This document shows, piece by piece, positions 48,422 through 56,824 of a DNA stretch of 64,000 nt. How positions within the stretch are numbered: position 1 is the stretch's first letter; each line of letters opens with the position of its first letter. The translations under genes and the position numbers were made by a program. The DNA is from CAIZGX01 sp044239865 (lineage in GTDB: Bacteria > Bacteroidota > Bacteroidia > Flavobacteriales_D > Sanyastnellaceae), in NCBI GenBank assembly GCA_044239865.1, contig JBIIAO010000001.1:1-64000 (forward strand). The letters run 5' to 3'. The notes beneath the pieces are model-generated. The model worked only from the letters and a program-made list of their open reading frames with translations. It had not been told where the DNA came from and ran no database searches.

Positions 48422-49399
48422 TTAGTGATTTAATAGCCAAGCAAAAATAAGAGGAGCAACTATAGTTGCGTCACTTTCAATAATAAATTTAGGAGTGTTA
48501 ATATCTAGTTTACCCCAAGTAATTTTTTCATTCGGCACCGCGCCGCTGTATGATCCGTAGCTGGTTGTGCTGTCTGAAATTTGGCAGAAATATCCCCAGA
48601 AAGGAATGTCGTGCATTTCCATATCTTGGTATAGCATAGGAACTACACAAATAGGGAAGTCACCCGCTATACCACCTCCAATTTGGAAGAATCCAACGCC
48701 TTTTCCGCCAGAGTTCTTGGTGTACCAATCTGCTAACCACATCATGTATTCAATACCGCTCTTCATAGTGGTCGGTTGAATTTCGCCTTTGATGCAATAG
48801 CTCGCGAAAATATTTCCCATCGTGCTATCTTCCCATCCTGGACAAATGATTGGAAGGTTGCGCTCTGCAGCAGCAATCATCCAAGAGTTCTTCGGATCAA
48901 TTTGGTAGTATTGTTCCAACACTCCGCTCAATATCATTTTGTACATGAACTCATGTGGGAAATAACGCTCGCCTTTTGCTTGCGCATCTGCCCAAAGTGC
49001 ATGAATGTGTTTTTGCAATCTTCTGAACGCTTCTTCCTCAGGAATACAAGTGTCAGTAACACGATTCAATCCGCGCTCCAACAAACCCCATTCTTCTTGC
49101 GGAGTTAAATCTCTATAGTTCGGTACACGCTCGTAATGATCGTGGGCAACCAAATTCATAAGGTCTTCTTCCAAGTTCGCACCTGTGCAAGAGATGATAT
49201 CCACTTTTCCAGCGCGAATCATTTCAGCTAATGAAATTCCAAGCTCTGCAGTAGACATAGCTCCTGCAAGCGTAATCATCATTTTGCCACCTTCCGTTAA
49301 GTGTGCTTCGTAACCTTTGGCTGCGTCAACCAAAGCCGCAGAGTTGAAGTGCAAATAATTGCTCTCCATGAACTCACGCATTGTAGAATATTTTCCCAT
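48422..49399 (-). CDS. deoxyhypusine synthase-like protein
   Basis: A 325-residue member of the deoxyhypusine synthase family (NAD-dependent aminobutyl transfer from spermidine). The NAD-binding GGGIAGDFPICVVPMLYQDM is near residue 245, and the lysine of NEKITWGKLD near 300 corresponds to the eukaryotic catalytic Lys in the WGK motif. Bacteria lack eIF5A, so bacterial homologues probably make other polyamines such as homospermidine. Proximity to arginine decarboxylase supports a polyamine role. GAATTTCG ends 8 nt before the ATG. Confidence 0.88.
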   Translation of the reverse strand: MGKYSTMREFMESNYLHFNSAALVDAAKGYEAHLTEGGKMMITLAGAMSTAELGISLAEMIRAGKVDIISCTGANLEEDLMNLVAHDHYERVPNYRDLTPQEEWGLLERGLNRVTDTCIPEEEAFRRLQKHIHALWADAQAKGERYFPHEFMYKMILSGVLEQYYQIDPKNSWMIAAAERNLPIICPGWEDSTMGNIFASYCIKGEIQPTTMKSGIEYMMWLADWYTKNSGGKGVGFFQIGGGIAGDFPICVVPMLYQDMEMHDIPFWGYFCQISDSTTSYGSYSGAVPNEKITWGKLDINTPKFIIESDATIVAPLIFAWLLNH

Positions 49400-49407
49400 A
49401 GTGTTTG

Positions 49408-49415
49408 CGAAATTC
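49408..49415 (-). promoter_or_regulatory. -7-like box GAATTTCG
   Basis: It is one base off TANNTTCG and ends 8 nt before the deoxyhypusine synthase-like ATG. Confidence 0.35.
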
Positions 49416-49490
49416 GAACATCAATTCGAATTTTCAATAAAAAAGTTTATGATTTTTTTTAGGCCTGAAATGTTGAAAGAAAAAAGCGAA

Positions 49491-50354
49491 TTATGAGATG
49501 GCCTTCTCCGTGCGTTCATTTACTAATTTCACAATGTGACGAATGGTGCGACGCTTTATGATTCGCTCCAATTCTTTATCGGTTCCTTCGTTGACGAGGT
49601 ATTGAAATTTGAATTTCACGAGTTCACTGGTTACGGCAAACACTTTTAAATTGTATGACCCCGGTTTGATGTTCGATTGAAATTCGTTCATGCCTTCAAC
49701 AATCTCGCTTTCGAGCGTCACAACGTCATTAATTGCGAGAATATCAATTTCGAAATCGAGACTGGTTTTCTTAATTTCTCTTCGTGTGTAGTTTACAATA
49801 TCTGAACTGAAAACAACACTGTTCGGAATGTAAATCAAATCATCGTCTTCGTTAATGATGTGAACACTTGAAAGAGTGATGTCTTGAATTTTCCCTTTAT
49901 GAAGACCAATTGAAACCTCATCGCCAATGTTCACCACACGCGCGAAGGTCATGTACATTCCATTGATGAAATTCGAAATATAGTCTTTCGCAATTAAGAC
50001 AATCGCGGCTGCAAGCAGTGACAGGGTGGTCAACGCTTTTTCAAGAGAAATGTTTAAAACAGCCAACAGCAAAAGCCCTGCATAAAGCGCGTAAAGAACA
50101 GTTTTAATGTGTCCTATACCGTAAAGAAAATTATCTCGTTTTCCAACCAATTCTGAGCGATAGAAAAGCACCACAATCTGATGAATGATATCAGTTATTA
50201 AAACCGTAATAACAATTCGGAAGACAGACTCTGCCATGTAGGCCACATAAGAAAACTGCTTCACGAAATCGAGAATGCCATTCTTATAGGTAAACGCCGA
50301 TATTATTAATATCAGAACAACAATAAGATGAATGCCGGAGTTTCTTTTAATCAT
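49491..50354 (-). CDS. MscS-family mechanosensitive channel
   Basis: A 287-residue membrane protein with four N-terminal hydrophobic segments (about 5-115), then the MscS core: the pore helix near ALTTLSLLAAAIVLIAKDYI (residue 108) and the beta domain with NIGDEVSIGLHKGKIQDITL (141-160), SSVHIINEDDDLIYIPNSVV and TRREIKKTSLDFEI. It relieves turgor on osmotic downshift. The start overlaps the stop of arginine decarboxylase by 8 bases, so both are on one transcript. Confidence 0.9.
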   Translation of the reverse strand: MIKRNSGIHLIVVLILIISAFTYKNGILDFVKQFSYVAYMAESVFRIVITVLITDIIHQIVVLFYRSELVGKRDNFLYGIGHIKTVLYALYAGLLLLAVLNISLEKALTTLSLLAAAIVLIAKDYISNFINGMYMTFARVVNIGDEVSIGLHKGKIQDITLSSVHIINEDDDLIYIPNSVVFSSDIVNYTRREIKKTSLDFEIDILAINDVVTLESEIVEGMNEFQSNIKPGSYNLKVFAVTSELVKFKFQYLVNEGTDKELERIIKRRTIRHIVKLVNERTEKAIS

Positions 50355-51747
50355 TGTAATATCCTAAAATTTCTAAGATGTCTTTTGGTTTTTGCTCGGG
50401 AGCGAATTCTTTGTACTTGATCTTCCCCTTTGCGTCTCTATCTATTAAGATATGCCTTGGCTGAGGAACAAGGCAGTGGTGAATTCCGCCAAAACCACCA
50501 AGTGTATCTTGGTAAGCACCTGTATTGAAAAATCCAATGTACTGGTCTTGATCTGGATAAAATCTCGGTAAATAAATCGCATTCGTGTGCTGCTCAGAAT
50601 TGTAATAGTCGTCTGAATCGCACGTCAATCCACCCAAGAATACGCGCTCATATACTTCGTCCCAATTGTTGAGTGGAAGCATGATGAACTTTTTGTTAAT
50701 CGCCCAGGTGTCAGGCAATGTAGTCATGAATGAAGAGTCAATCATGTTCCACTTCTCGCGATCGTTTTGTTCTTTTTGATAAAGAATTTTGTAAATCGCT
50801 CCGCCACTTTCTCCAACGGTGAATGATCCGAATTCAGTGAAGATATTCGGAACAGGAACTCCAGCATCTTCACAAGCGGCTTTGATCTGTCTTAAGATTT
50901 CAGTTACCATATACTGATAGTCGAAGCTGAAAGCGATGGAAGTTTTAATGGGAAATCCGCCACCGATGTTCAAGCTGTCGAGTGTTGGACAAATCTCACG
51001 CAACTCGCAATACACTTTCAAACACTTCACCAATTCGTTCCAATAATAGGCGGTGTCTTTGATACCGCTGTTAATGAAGAAGTGAAGCATTTTCAATTTC
51101 AAATTCGGATCGTCGTGAATGACTTTCTTGTAGAACTTCGTGATGTTTTTGTAACCAATTCCCAATCGTGAAGTGTAGAATTCGAACTTCGGTTCTTCTT
51201 CACTCGCAATACGAATTCCAATGTTTAAAGGCGATGTAGCTCGTTCTTTAAACACATTCAATTCATAGGCATTGTCTATAACTGGAATAATATTCTCGAA
51301 TCCGTTTTCTTTCAAATCTAAAATGCGCTGCACGTATTCTTCCTTCTTGAATCCGTTGCACACTATTGTTTGCTCTTTCGTGATTTTCTTCAACGTATAT
51401 AAACGCTTGATCAAATCAATGTCATAAGCCGAAGATGTTTCCAAATGAACTTTGTTCTTCAACACTTCTTCCAACACGTATCTGAAGTGAGAACTCTTTG
51501 TGCAATAGCAATAATGGTATTCACCTTCATAGCCGACTTCTTGCTTTCCTTTGTCGAACCACTCTTTCGCGCGATTAATGTTCTCCGTAATTTTCGGCAA
51601 ATAAGTAAACTTCAAAGGAGATCCGAATTTCTTCACCAAATCCATCATAGGAATGCCGTGAAAAACCAATTCATCATTTTCCATTTGAAACTCTTCCTGA
51701 GGCCATTCAAATGTCTGGTCAATTAAATCTTTGTACTTCGTGTTCAT
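50347..51747 (-). CDS. speA: arginine decarboxylase, fold-type III PLP enzyme
   Basis: A 466-residue PLP-dependent decarboxylase of the alanine-racemase fold (SpeA/LysA class). The PLP-lysine region is HYCYCTKSSHFRYVLEEVLK near residue 78, followed by ETSSAYDIDLIK. The glycine-rich phosphate-binding segment is LNIGGGFPIKT near 254, and GGLTCDSDDYY with FNTGAYQDTLGGFGG is in the C-terminal beta domain. It would give agmatine from arginine for polyamine synthesis. It is shorter than E. coli SpeA and resembles the Bacteroidota arginine-decarboxylase group, but a different amino acid specificity cannot be excluded. Confidence 0.85.
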   Translation of the reverse strand: MNTKYKDLIDQTFEWPQEEFQMENDELVFHGIPMMDLVKKFGSPLKFTYLPKITENINRAKEWFDKGKQEVGYEGEYHYCYCTKSSHFRYVLEEVLKNKVHLETSSAYDIDLIKRLYTLKKITKEQTIVCNGFKKEEYVQRILDLKENGFENIIPVIDNAYELNVFKERATSPLNIGIRIASEEEPKFEFYTSRLGIGYKNITKFYKKVIHDDPNLKLKMLHFFINSGIKDTAYYWNELVKCLKVYCELREICPTLDSLNIGGGFPIKTSIAFSFDYQYMVTEILRQIKAACEDAGVPVPNIFTEFGSFTVGESGGAIYKILYQKEQNDREKWNMIDSSFMTTLPDTWAINKKFIMLPLNNWDEVYERVFLGGLTCDSDDYYNSEQHTNAIYLPRFYPDQDQYIGFFNTGAYQDTLGGFGGIHHCLVPQPRHILIDRDAKGKIKYKEFAPEQKPKDILEILGYYND

Positions 51748-51810
51748 TAGTCGATACCGCGCTTAATATTTTTTGCAATTTTAGTGTGTAAATGCTTACG
51801 CAAAGCCATT

Positions 51811-52842
51811 TTACAACCATTTCTTTCGAATAGAGAAAATAAACATTCCAACGCCCACGATGGCCATAAGTCCGAGCGCATAGAAATACCCGCTGTGCCA
51901 TTCCAATTCGGGCATATTCTTGAAGTTCATTCCGTATACACCGGCTATGAATGTAAGTGGAACGAAAATGCTGCTAATAACAGTGAGCGTGCGCATGGTG
52001 TCATTGGTTTTCTGTCCCAATTGACTGTGGTAAAGCGAAAGAAGATTGATAAGCGTTTCACGATACATGGCAATGTTTTCAGATTCGAGCACAATGTGAT
52101 CATAGAGGTCGCGATAGTATTTTTTATTTTCGTCTGAAATATCTTTCTGCATGCTGTTGATTGCTTCTTTCAGGGGATCAATGCTTCGCTTGAAATTCAT
52201 AATGCGCTTTTTCATTCGCACGATATGGCTCAAAACAACTGGTTTAGGGTTATTCAAGACAGATAACTCAAGAACTTCTATCTCGTTGGTTAGCACGTGG
52301 CTGTATTGAATGAAGTTGTCTACGATATTGTCTAGAATTAAATAACTCAGATATTCTGCTCCTTTCAAACGTATTTTCCCACGACCACTGCGAATACGTT
52401 CGCGCAGCTGATCTAGCGTATCGCCTGCGTCTTGCTGAAAGAACAACAGTGTATTTCCCGTCACAATCATACTGAATTGCTCAGATTTCACCCCGCGTTT
52501 TTCATTCGGTTCCATCATCTTTCCACAGATAAACGCGCAGTTGTTTTCCAACTCGAATTTTGGTCTCCCATGGGTATTCATTATGTCTTCGAGTACCAGT
52601 GGATGAATATTGAATTGAATGCCGAGTTCGCTTACAATGTCCATTTCATGAACCCCACTTACACAGATCCAATTCACACCTTCGGGCTTTACAACCTTGG
52701 AAATTTCAGAAACCGAAAGGTTCAAAATCTCTTGAACGTGCTCTTCCGTATAATGAATAAAATCAATTTGAACCTTCTCTGTTTTTGGGTCGCCGATATA
52801 AACTAACGACCCTGGATCCATACCAGCTTTTGAAACGTGCAT
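51811..52842 (-). CDS. corA: CorA-type magnesium/cobalt transporter
   Basis: A 343-residue pentameric Mg2+ channel. The long cytoplasmic domain (1-280) is followed by two C-terminal membrane helices with the family signature GVYGMNF near residue 307 between them. The C-terminus is positively charged (SIRKKWL). The ATG at 52842 (MHVSKAG) is chosen: a TATCTTCA box ends 10 nt upstream, while a GTG 7 codons earlier would overlap that box. Confidence 0.93.
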   Translation of the reverse strand: MHVSKAGMDPGSLVYIGDPKTEKVQIDFIHYTEEHVQEILNLSVSEISKVVKPEGVNWICVSGVHEMDIVSELGIQFNIHPLVLEDIMNTHGRPKFELENNCAFICGKMMEPNEKRGVKSEQFSMIVTGNTLLFFQQDAGDTLDQLRERIRSGRGKIRLKGAEYLSYLILDNIVDNFIQYSHVLTNEIEVLELSVLNNPKPVVLSHIVRMKKRIMNFKRSIDPLKEAINSMQKDISDENKKYYRDLYDHIVLESENIAMYRETLINLLSLYHSQLGQKTNDTMRTLTVISSIFVPLTFIAGVYGMNFKNMPELEWHSGYFYALGLMAIVGVGMFIFSIRKKWL

Positions 52843-52852
52843 GTTTTTCTTG

Positions 52853-52860
52853 TGAAGATA
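52853..52860 (-). promoter_or_regulatory. -7-like box TATCTTCA for corA
   Basis: It ends 10 nt before the ATG at 52842 and differs from TANNTTCG only at the last base. Confidence 0.45.
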
Positions 52861-52922
52861 CACTCAACATTTCATTCTGAATAAATTTTAATGCGAACCT
52901 AGGTCGCTTGGAAGTTTAACGT

Positions 52923-52930
52923 CATCTTCG
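52923..52930 (+). promoter_or_regulatory. -7-like box CATCTTCG for mpl
   Basis: It differs from TANNTTCG at the first base and ends 5 nt before the ATG at 52936. Confidence 0.42.
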
Positions 52931-52935
52931 TATCA

Positions 52936-54306
52936 ATGGAAAATTCGAAACACGTTCATCTGATTGCCATAGGCGGAAGCGCTATGCACAACATGGCTAT
53001 TGCGTTGCACAGAAAAGGATACTTAGTTACAGGAAGCGACGATGAGATTTTTGAGCCGAGCAAAACTCGCCTGAATAATTTAGGTTTACTTCCAAGCGAA
53101 ATGGGTTGGAACGCAGACCGAATTCATTCAGGAATTGAAGCAATCATTGTTGGGATGCACGCACGCATTGACAATCCAGAGCTCATTCGCGCGCAAGAAT
53201 TGGGATTGAAAATTTATTCATATCCCGAATACATCTACGAGCAGTCCAAAGAAAAAATTCGTGTCGTTATAGGTGGAAGTCACGGGAAGACGAGCATAAC
53301 CAGCATGATTCTTCACGTCTTGAATGCCTTGGGAAAAAACGTCGACTACATGGTGGGCGCGCAACTCGCGGGTTTCGATTGTATGGTGAAGTTCACCGAA
53401 GAAGCCGAAATTGCAATCATTGAAGGAGACGAGTACTTGTCTTCGCCAACAGATTTACGTCCGAAGTTTCACTTGTATCACCCGACCATTGCGGTCATGA
53501 GCGGCATTGCATGGGATCACATCAACGTGTTTCCAACGTTCGAAAACTACGTTAAGCAGTTTGAAATTTTTGCTGAAAAGATTGTTCCTAACGGAACGCT
53601 CATCTATTGCGAGTTAGACGAGGAGGTGAAGAAAGTTTGCGAAAACGCAAGGAAAGATATTGCGCTTAAACCCTATGGAACCTTCGAGCACGAAGTGCGC
53701 AACGGCGTGACGTTCATTCGCCACAACGGAACCGAAACGGCCATCGAAATTTTCGGCAATCACAACCTTCAAAATTTGAATGCAGCGTTTTTAGTTTGTG
53801 AAAGTTTAGGCGTAAACGCGGGAGAATTTCTTCGTGCTATTTCATCGTTCACAGGCGCAGCAAAACGGTTAGAGTTGGTTGGAAGAAATTCGCACTCGGC
53901 GTGCTACAAAGACTTCGCACATTCACCTTCAAAATTGAAAGCAACAACAAACGCGTTGAAAGAACAATTCCCGAATCGGAAGTTAATTGCCTGTATGGAA
54001 TTGCATACCTTTTCCAGCTTGAATAAGAATTTCTTAAGTCAATACGAAGGCGCCATGGCCGCGGCCGACGAAGCGTTTGTGTATTTCAATACGCACACGC
54101 TTGAGCATAAAAAACTTCCGCCCATTTCAACAGAGGAAGTAGAGAAAGCCTTTGCTTCAAAGAACGTAAAGGTCATTAACGATTCGAATGCGTTGCTGAA
54201 TATTTTGTTGGAAATGAATTGGGAAAACGCAAATTTGTTGCTCATGTCTTCCGGGAATTTCGACGGATTAGACTACCAAGATATTTGGAATAAAATGCAT
54301 GCTTGA
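52936..54306 (+). CDS. mpl: Mur ligase, Mpl-like (murein peptide ligase)
   Basis: A 456-residue Mur ligase. The N-terminal Rossmann domain has HLIAIGGSAMHNMAIAL (the MurC/Mpl glycine loop), the central ATPase domain has VVIGGSHGKTSITSMIL near residue 112 (P-loop), EGDEYLSSPTDLRPKF near 175 and NHNLQNLNAA near 274, and the C-terminal domain has CYKDFAHSPSKL near 327. Mpl ligates L-Ala-gamma-D-Glu-meso-DAP tripeptide to UDP-MurNAc in peptidoglycan recycling, complementing murQ in this window. It is distinguished from MurC by overall similarity only. Confidence 0.85.
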   Translation: MENSKHVHLIAIGGSAMHNMAIALHRKGYLVTGSDDEIFEPSKTRLNNLGLLPSEMGWNADRIHSGIEAIIVGMHARIDNPELIRAQELGLKIYSYPEYIYEQSKEKIRVVIGGSHGKTSITSMILHVLNALGKNVDYMVGAQLAGFDCMVKFTEEAEIAIIEGDEYLSSPTDLRPKFHLYHPTIAVMSGIAWDHINVFPTFENYVKQFEIFAEKIVPNGTLIYCELDEEVKKVCENARKDIALKPYGTFEHEVRNGVTFIRHNGTETAIEIFGNHNLQNLNAAFLVCESLGVNAGEFLRAISSFTGAAKRLELVGRNSHSACYKDFAHSPSKLKATTNALKEQFPNRKLIACMELHTFSSLNKNFLSQYEGAMAAADEAFVYFNTHTLEHKKLPPISTEEVEKAFASKNVKVINDSNALLNILLEMNWENANLLLMSSGNFDGLDYQDIWNKMHA

Positions 54307-54308
54307 GA

Positions 54309-55151
54309 TTAGGACAATCCTACATCAAGAAGCATCATCACAATGAATCCACCAATGAGTCCGAGCGTGGCCACATCGGTGTATTTGTCTTGTTGCGTTT
54401 CCGGAATTACTTCTTCCACCACCACATAAATCATGGCGCCTGCCGCGAAGGCCAATGCATAAGGGAGCACAGCGTGCATTTGAATCACAGCGAGTGCACC
54501 AATGACCCCGGCGATGGGTTCTACAATTGCAGAAAGTTGTCCGTACCAAAAACTCTTTCTTCTTGTAAGACCCATTCTTCTTAGCGGAAATGAAACCGCA
54601 ATTCCTTCTGGGAAATTTTGCAATCCAATTCCAATAGCGAGTGCAACTGCTCCGCCAATGCTCGCCTCTGGAAGTCCGGCTGCAACACCGCCGAACAACA
54701 CTCCCACAGCCAATCCTTCTGGAATGTTGTGAAGCGTAATAGCCAAAACCAAAAGCATGGTTTTGTTTAATTTGGTTTGAACACCCTCTTTCTTTTCTTG
54801 CGGAAAATTCAAGTGAAGGTGTGGAAGGAATTTATCTAAGCCGAATAAAAAAAGCGCTCCCATAGCAAATCCAATGGCTGCAGGAAAAGCTTTGGTGAAT
54901 CCTTCACCCGGACTCATTTCAATAGCCGGAGCAAGCAGTGACCAGAAGCTGGCTGCAATCATAACACCGCCCGTAAATCCAAGCATTCCGTCGAGCGCGC
55001 GACGATTTAAATCTTTCACAACAAACACAAGTGATGCCCCTAAGGCGGTGACAAACCAAGTAAAGGTTGTTGCAATAAGAGCTGCATAAACGTATCCGTA
55101 CGGACCTCCTGTTTCAATGAGGTTCTGAAAGAAATTCGTTATGCTATTCAT
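54309..55151 (-). CDS. ZIP-family divalent metal transporter
   Basis: A 280-residue membrane protein with about eight segments. The ZIP binuclear metal-site helices are ITLHNIPEGLAVGVLFGG near residue 137 (HNxPEG) and GIGLQNFPEGIAVSFPLRR near 175 (xNFPEG). A His-containing loop (LPHLHLNFPQEKKEG) precedes them. It probably imports Zn2+ or a similar divalent ion. An exact TACCTTTG box ends 5 nt before the ATG. It converges on mpl with a 2-bp gap. Confidence 0.92.
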   Translation of the reverse strand: MNSITNFFQNLIETGGPYGYVYAALIATTFTWFVTALGASLVFVVKDLNRRALDGMLGFTGGVMIAASFWSLLAPAIEMSPGEGFTKAFPAAIGFAMGALFLFGLDKFLPHLHLNFPQEKKEGVQTKLNKTMLLVLAITLHNIPEGLAVGVLFGGVAAGLPEASIGGAVALAIGIGLQNFPEGIAVSFPLRRMGLTRRKSFWYGQLSAIVEPIAGVIGALAVIQMHAVLPYALAFAAGAMIYVVVEEVIPETQQDKYTDVATLGLIGGFIVMMLLDVGLS

Positions 55152-55156
55152 GTTTA

Positions 55157-55164
55157 CAAAGGTA
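55157..55164 (-). promoter_or_regulatory. -7 box TACCTTTG for the ZIP transporter gene
   Basis: An exact TANNTTTG match, ending 5 nt (TAAAC) before the ATG at 55151. Confidence 0.6.
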
Positions 55165-55172
55165 GCGTTATT

Positions 55173-56651
55173 TTATTCGAACACAACAGAGGCGAAGCTC
55201 GTTTTACTTGCACGTGCTTTCGCCCATTTGTGAAAGTCGAAGTACGTGAAGAACAAGGGATCAGTCTTTTTTATGGCAAGCAATTCATTTTCCAACCAGC
55301 CCCAGAGTTCTTTGTCTTCGATGCTTTTGCGCTTTTTGAGTGTTTCATTAATGAATTGAAGTATTTTCTTCTCCCCTTCGAACGCTTTGTTGCGCGTGAT
55401 TAAAAAGCGCTGAACATTTCGAAGTGCATATGGAATATAGCGTTCGTTATTCAATTCAATTTGAATAATTAAATTGAAGACTTGCGCAATGCATTGCAAG
55501 TGCAGTAGTTCGTTTGCAGGTGCGCTTTGCAGAAAGCGTTGAATGAAGCGCTCAGACTCTTTGAATTCTTGCTGAATGAAACACACCACAGCGCATTGGA
55601 ACCAGACATGCGCTGAACGAATATCGAATTCTATAGCAGGTGAAGAAATATTTTCTTTGTGTTGAAGAACATAGGCGTAGGCACCTTCATTGTTTTTCTC
55701 AAGCAAGAAAATGGTAAGCGCAGTGCTATGAACCAACGAATTGTTTTCGTTTTCCTCGAAGCAGGATTCAAGTTGCGAAAGAAAATTCGCAGCCTCTTTC
55801 ACGTTCTTAAGTTGAGCGGAAATAACCGCAGCATTGGCTAAGGCATTGCGATGAATGCTCTTGTTCTCGTTACCGTTTAACTCGCAGTTTTTTAACAAAA
55901 GAAGAAGCTCGTTGATGCAGTTCAGACTTTCCGAAGGTTTCCCAAAACTCAAGAGAATGGCTCCTTTAAGTTGAAGCGATTTTATCTGAGCTTCCAATGA
56001 AATAGGAGCCAGGGATTCAATATCGGAAAGAAGTTGTTCGTTGTTCGCATGTTCTTCGTTTTGTCTGGGCTGACCATTGGTGTAGTAACCCGCGAACCAC
56101 GACCATTTCATAAAGGCAATTTCTTTTTCATTTTGAATGGAAGAAAGAACCGCTTTCATTTCTGAATAGTTAGCGTTCAGCAATTCGTAACGCTCTGCTG
56201 CCGGGTTGTTCAAAGATTCAAGGATGCGCTCTTTCCATTCGTTCAATTCCAATTGAAGGGCAGAGAGTTCGTTTTTCCGAGCAATTTTCAGTGCAGAATT
56301 CACAAGCTTATCTGCTTGTTCGAAAAGTTCACGCATGTAAAGGACTTCGATACTTTGAAGCAGACGCATCACTTCAGCGCGGGCTGTAGCCTTGTGATGA
56401 AAACTGGCCAATGCTTTTAATACGGCGTGATAGAGTCTATTCTTTGCGATTGAAATAGCATCGGTAATTGGAGATCCCTTCAAAAGCTTGAATAATTTGT
56501 CTTCGTCGTAAGTGGAAAGTTTTTCCATGGCATCGAAAAGAACACGGTGTTGTCCATCTTCTGCCATGGGTTGTAGACGGAAATAGCGTTTCTCTGATTT
56601 GCTCAAACTCTTGATCAATACGAAGAGTGCGTCTGATGCTACATTGGCCAT
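55173..56651 (-). CDS. helical-repeat protein of unknown function, next to porZ
   Basis: A 492-residue cytoplasmic protein, all-helical by appearance, with no signal peptide or membrane segment. Pieces such as RLLQSIEVLYMRELFEQADK, ALKIARKNELSALQLELNEW and ALANAAVISAQLKNVKEAAN look like TPR or TPR-like pairs. It is divergent from the PorZ gene with 173 bp between the two starts. I recognise no specific family. A role connected to the divergent T9SS gene is only a guess from position. Confidence 0.75.
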   Translation of the reverse strand: MANVASDALFVLIKSLSKSEKRYFRLQPMAEDGQHRVLFDAMEKLSTYDEDKLFKLLKGSPITDAISIAKNRLYHAVLKALASFHHKATARAEVMRLLQSIEVLYMRELFEQADKLVNSALKIARKNELSALQLELNEWKERILESLNNPAAERYELLNANYSEMKAVLSSIQNEKEIAFMKWSWFAGYYTNGQPRQNEEHANNEQLLSDIESLAPISLEAQIKSLQLKGAILLSFGKPSESLNCINELLLLLKNCELNGNENKSIHRNALANAAVISAQLKNVKEAANFLSQLESCFEENENNSLVHSTALTIFLLEKNNEGAYAYVLQHKENISSPAIEFDIRSAHVWFQCAVVCFIQQEFKESERFIQRFLQSAPANELLHLQCIAQVFNLIIQIELNNERYIPYALRNVQRFLITRNKAFEGEKKILQFINETLKKRKSIEDKELWGWLENELLAIKKTDPLFFTYFDFHKWAKARASKTSFASVVFE

Positions 56652-56824
56652 GGCGTTTCGTTTTAAGGTTGACTACAAGTTCTAATTCTTTTTTGAATAA
56701 AAGAGGCAGTCTTATTTTTCGGTATTCATTTCAAGAGTTTCGGTCATTCTCTGCGTATTTTTGGCAAGCATGCTCTTTTATAGAAAGAGGGCAATACTAC
56801 AACCAGAAATTCGTTCGAGCATTC

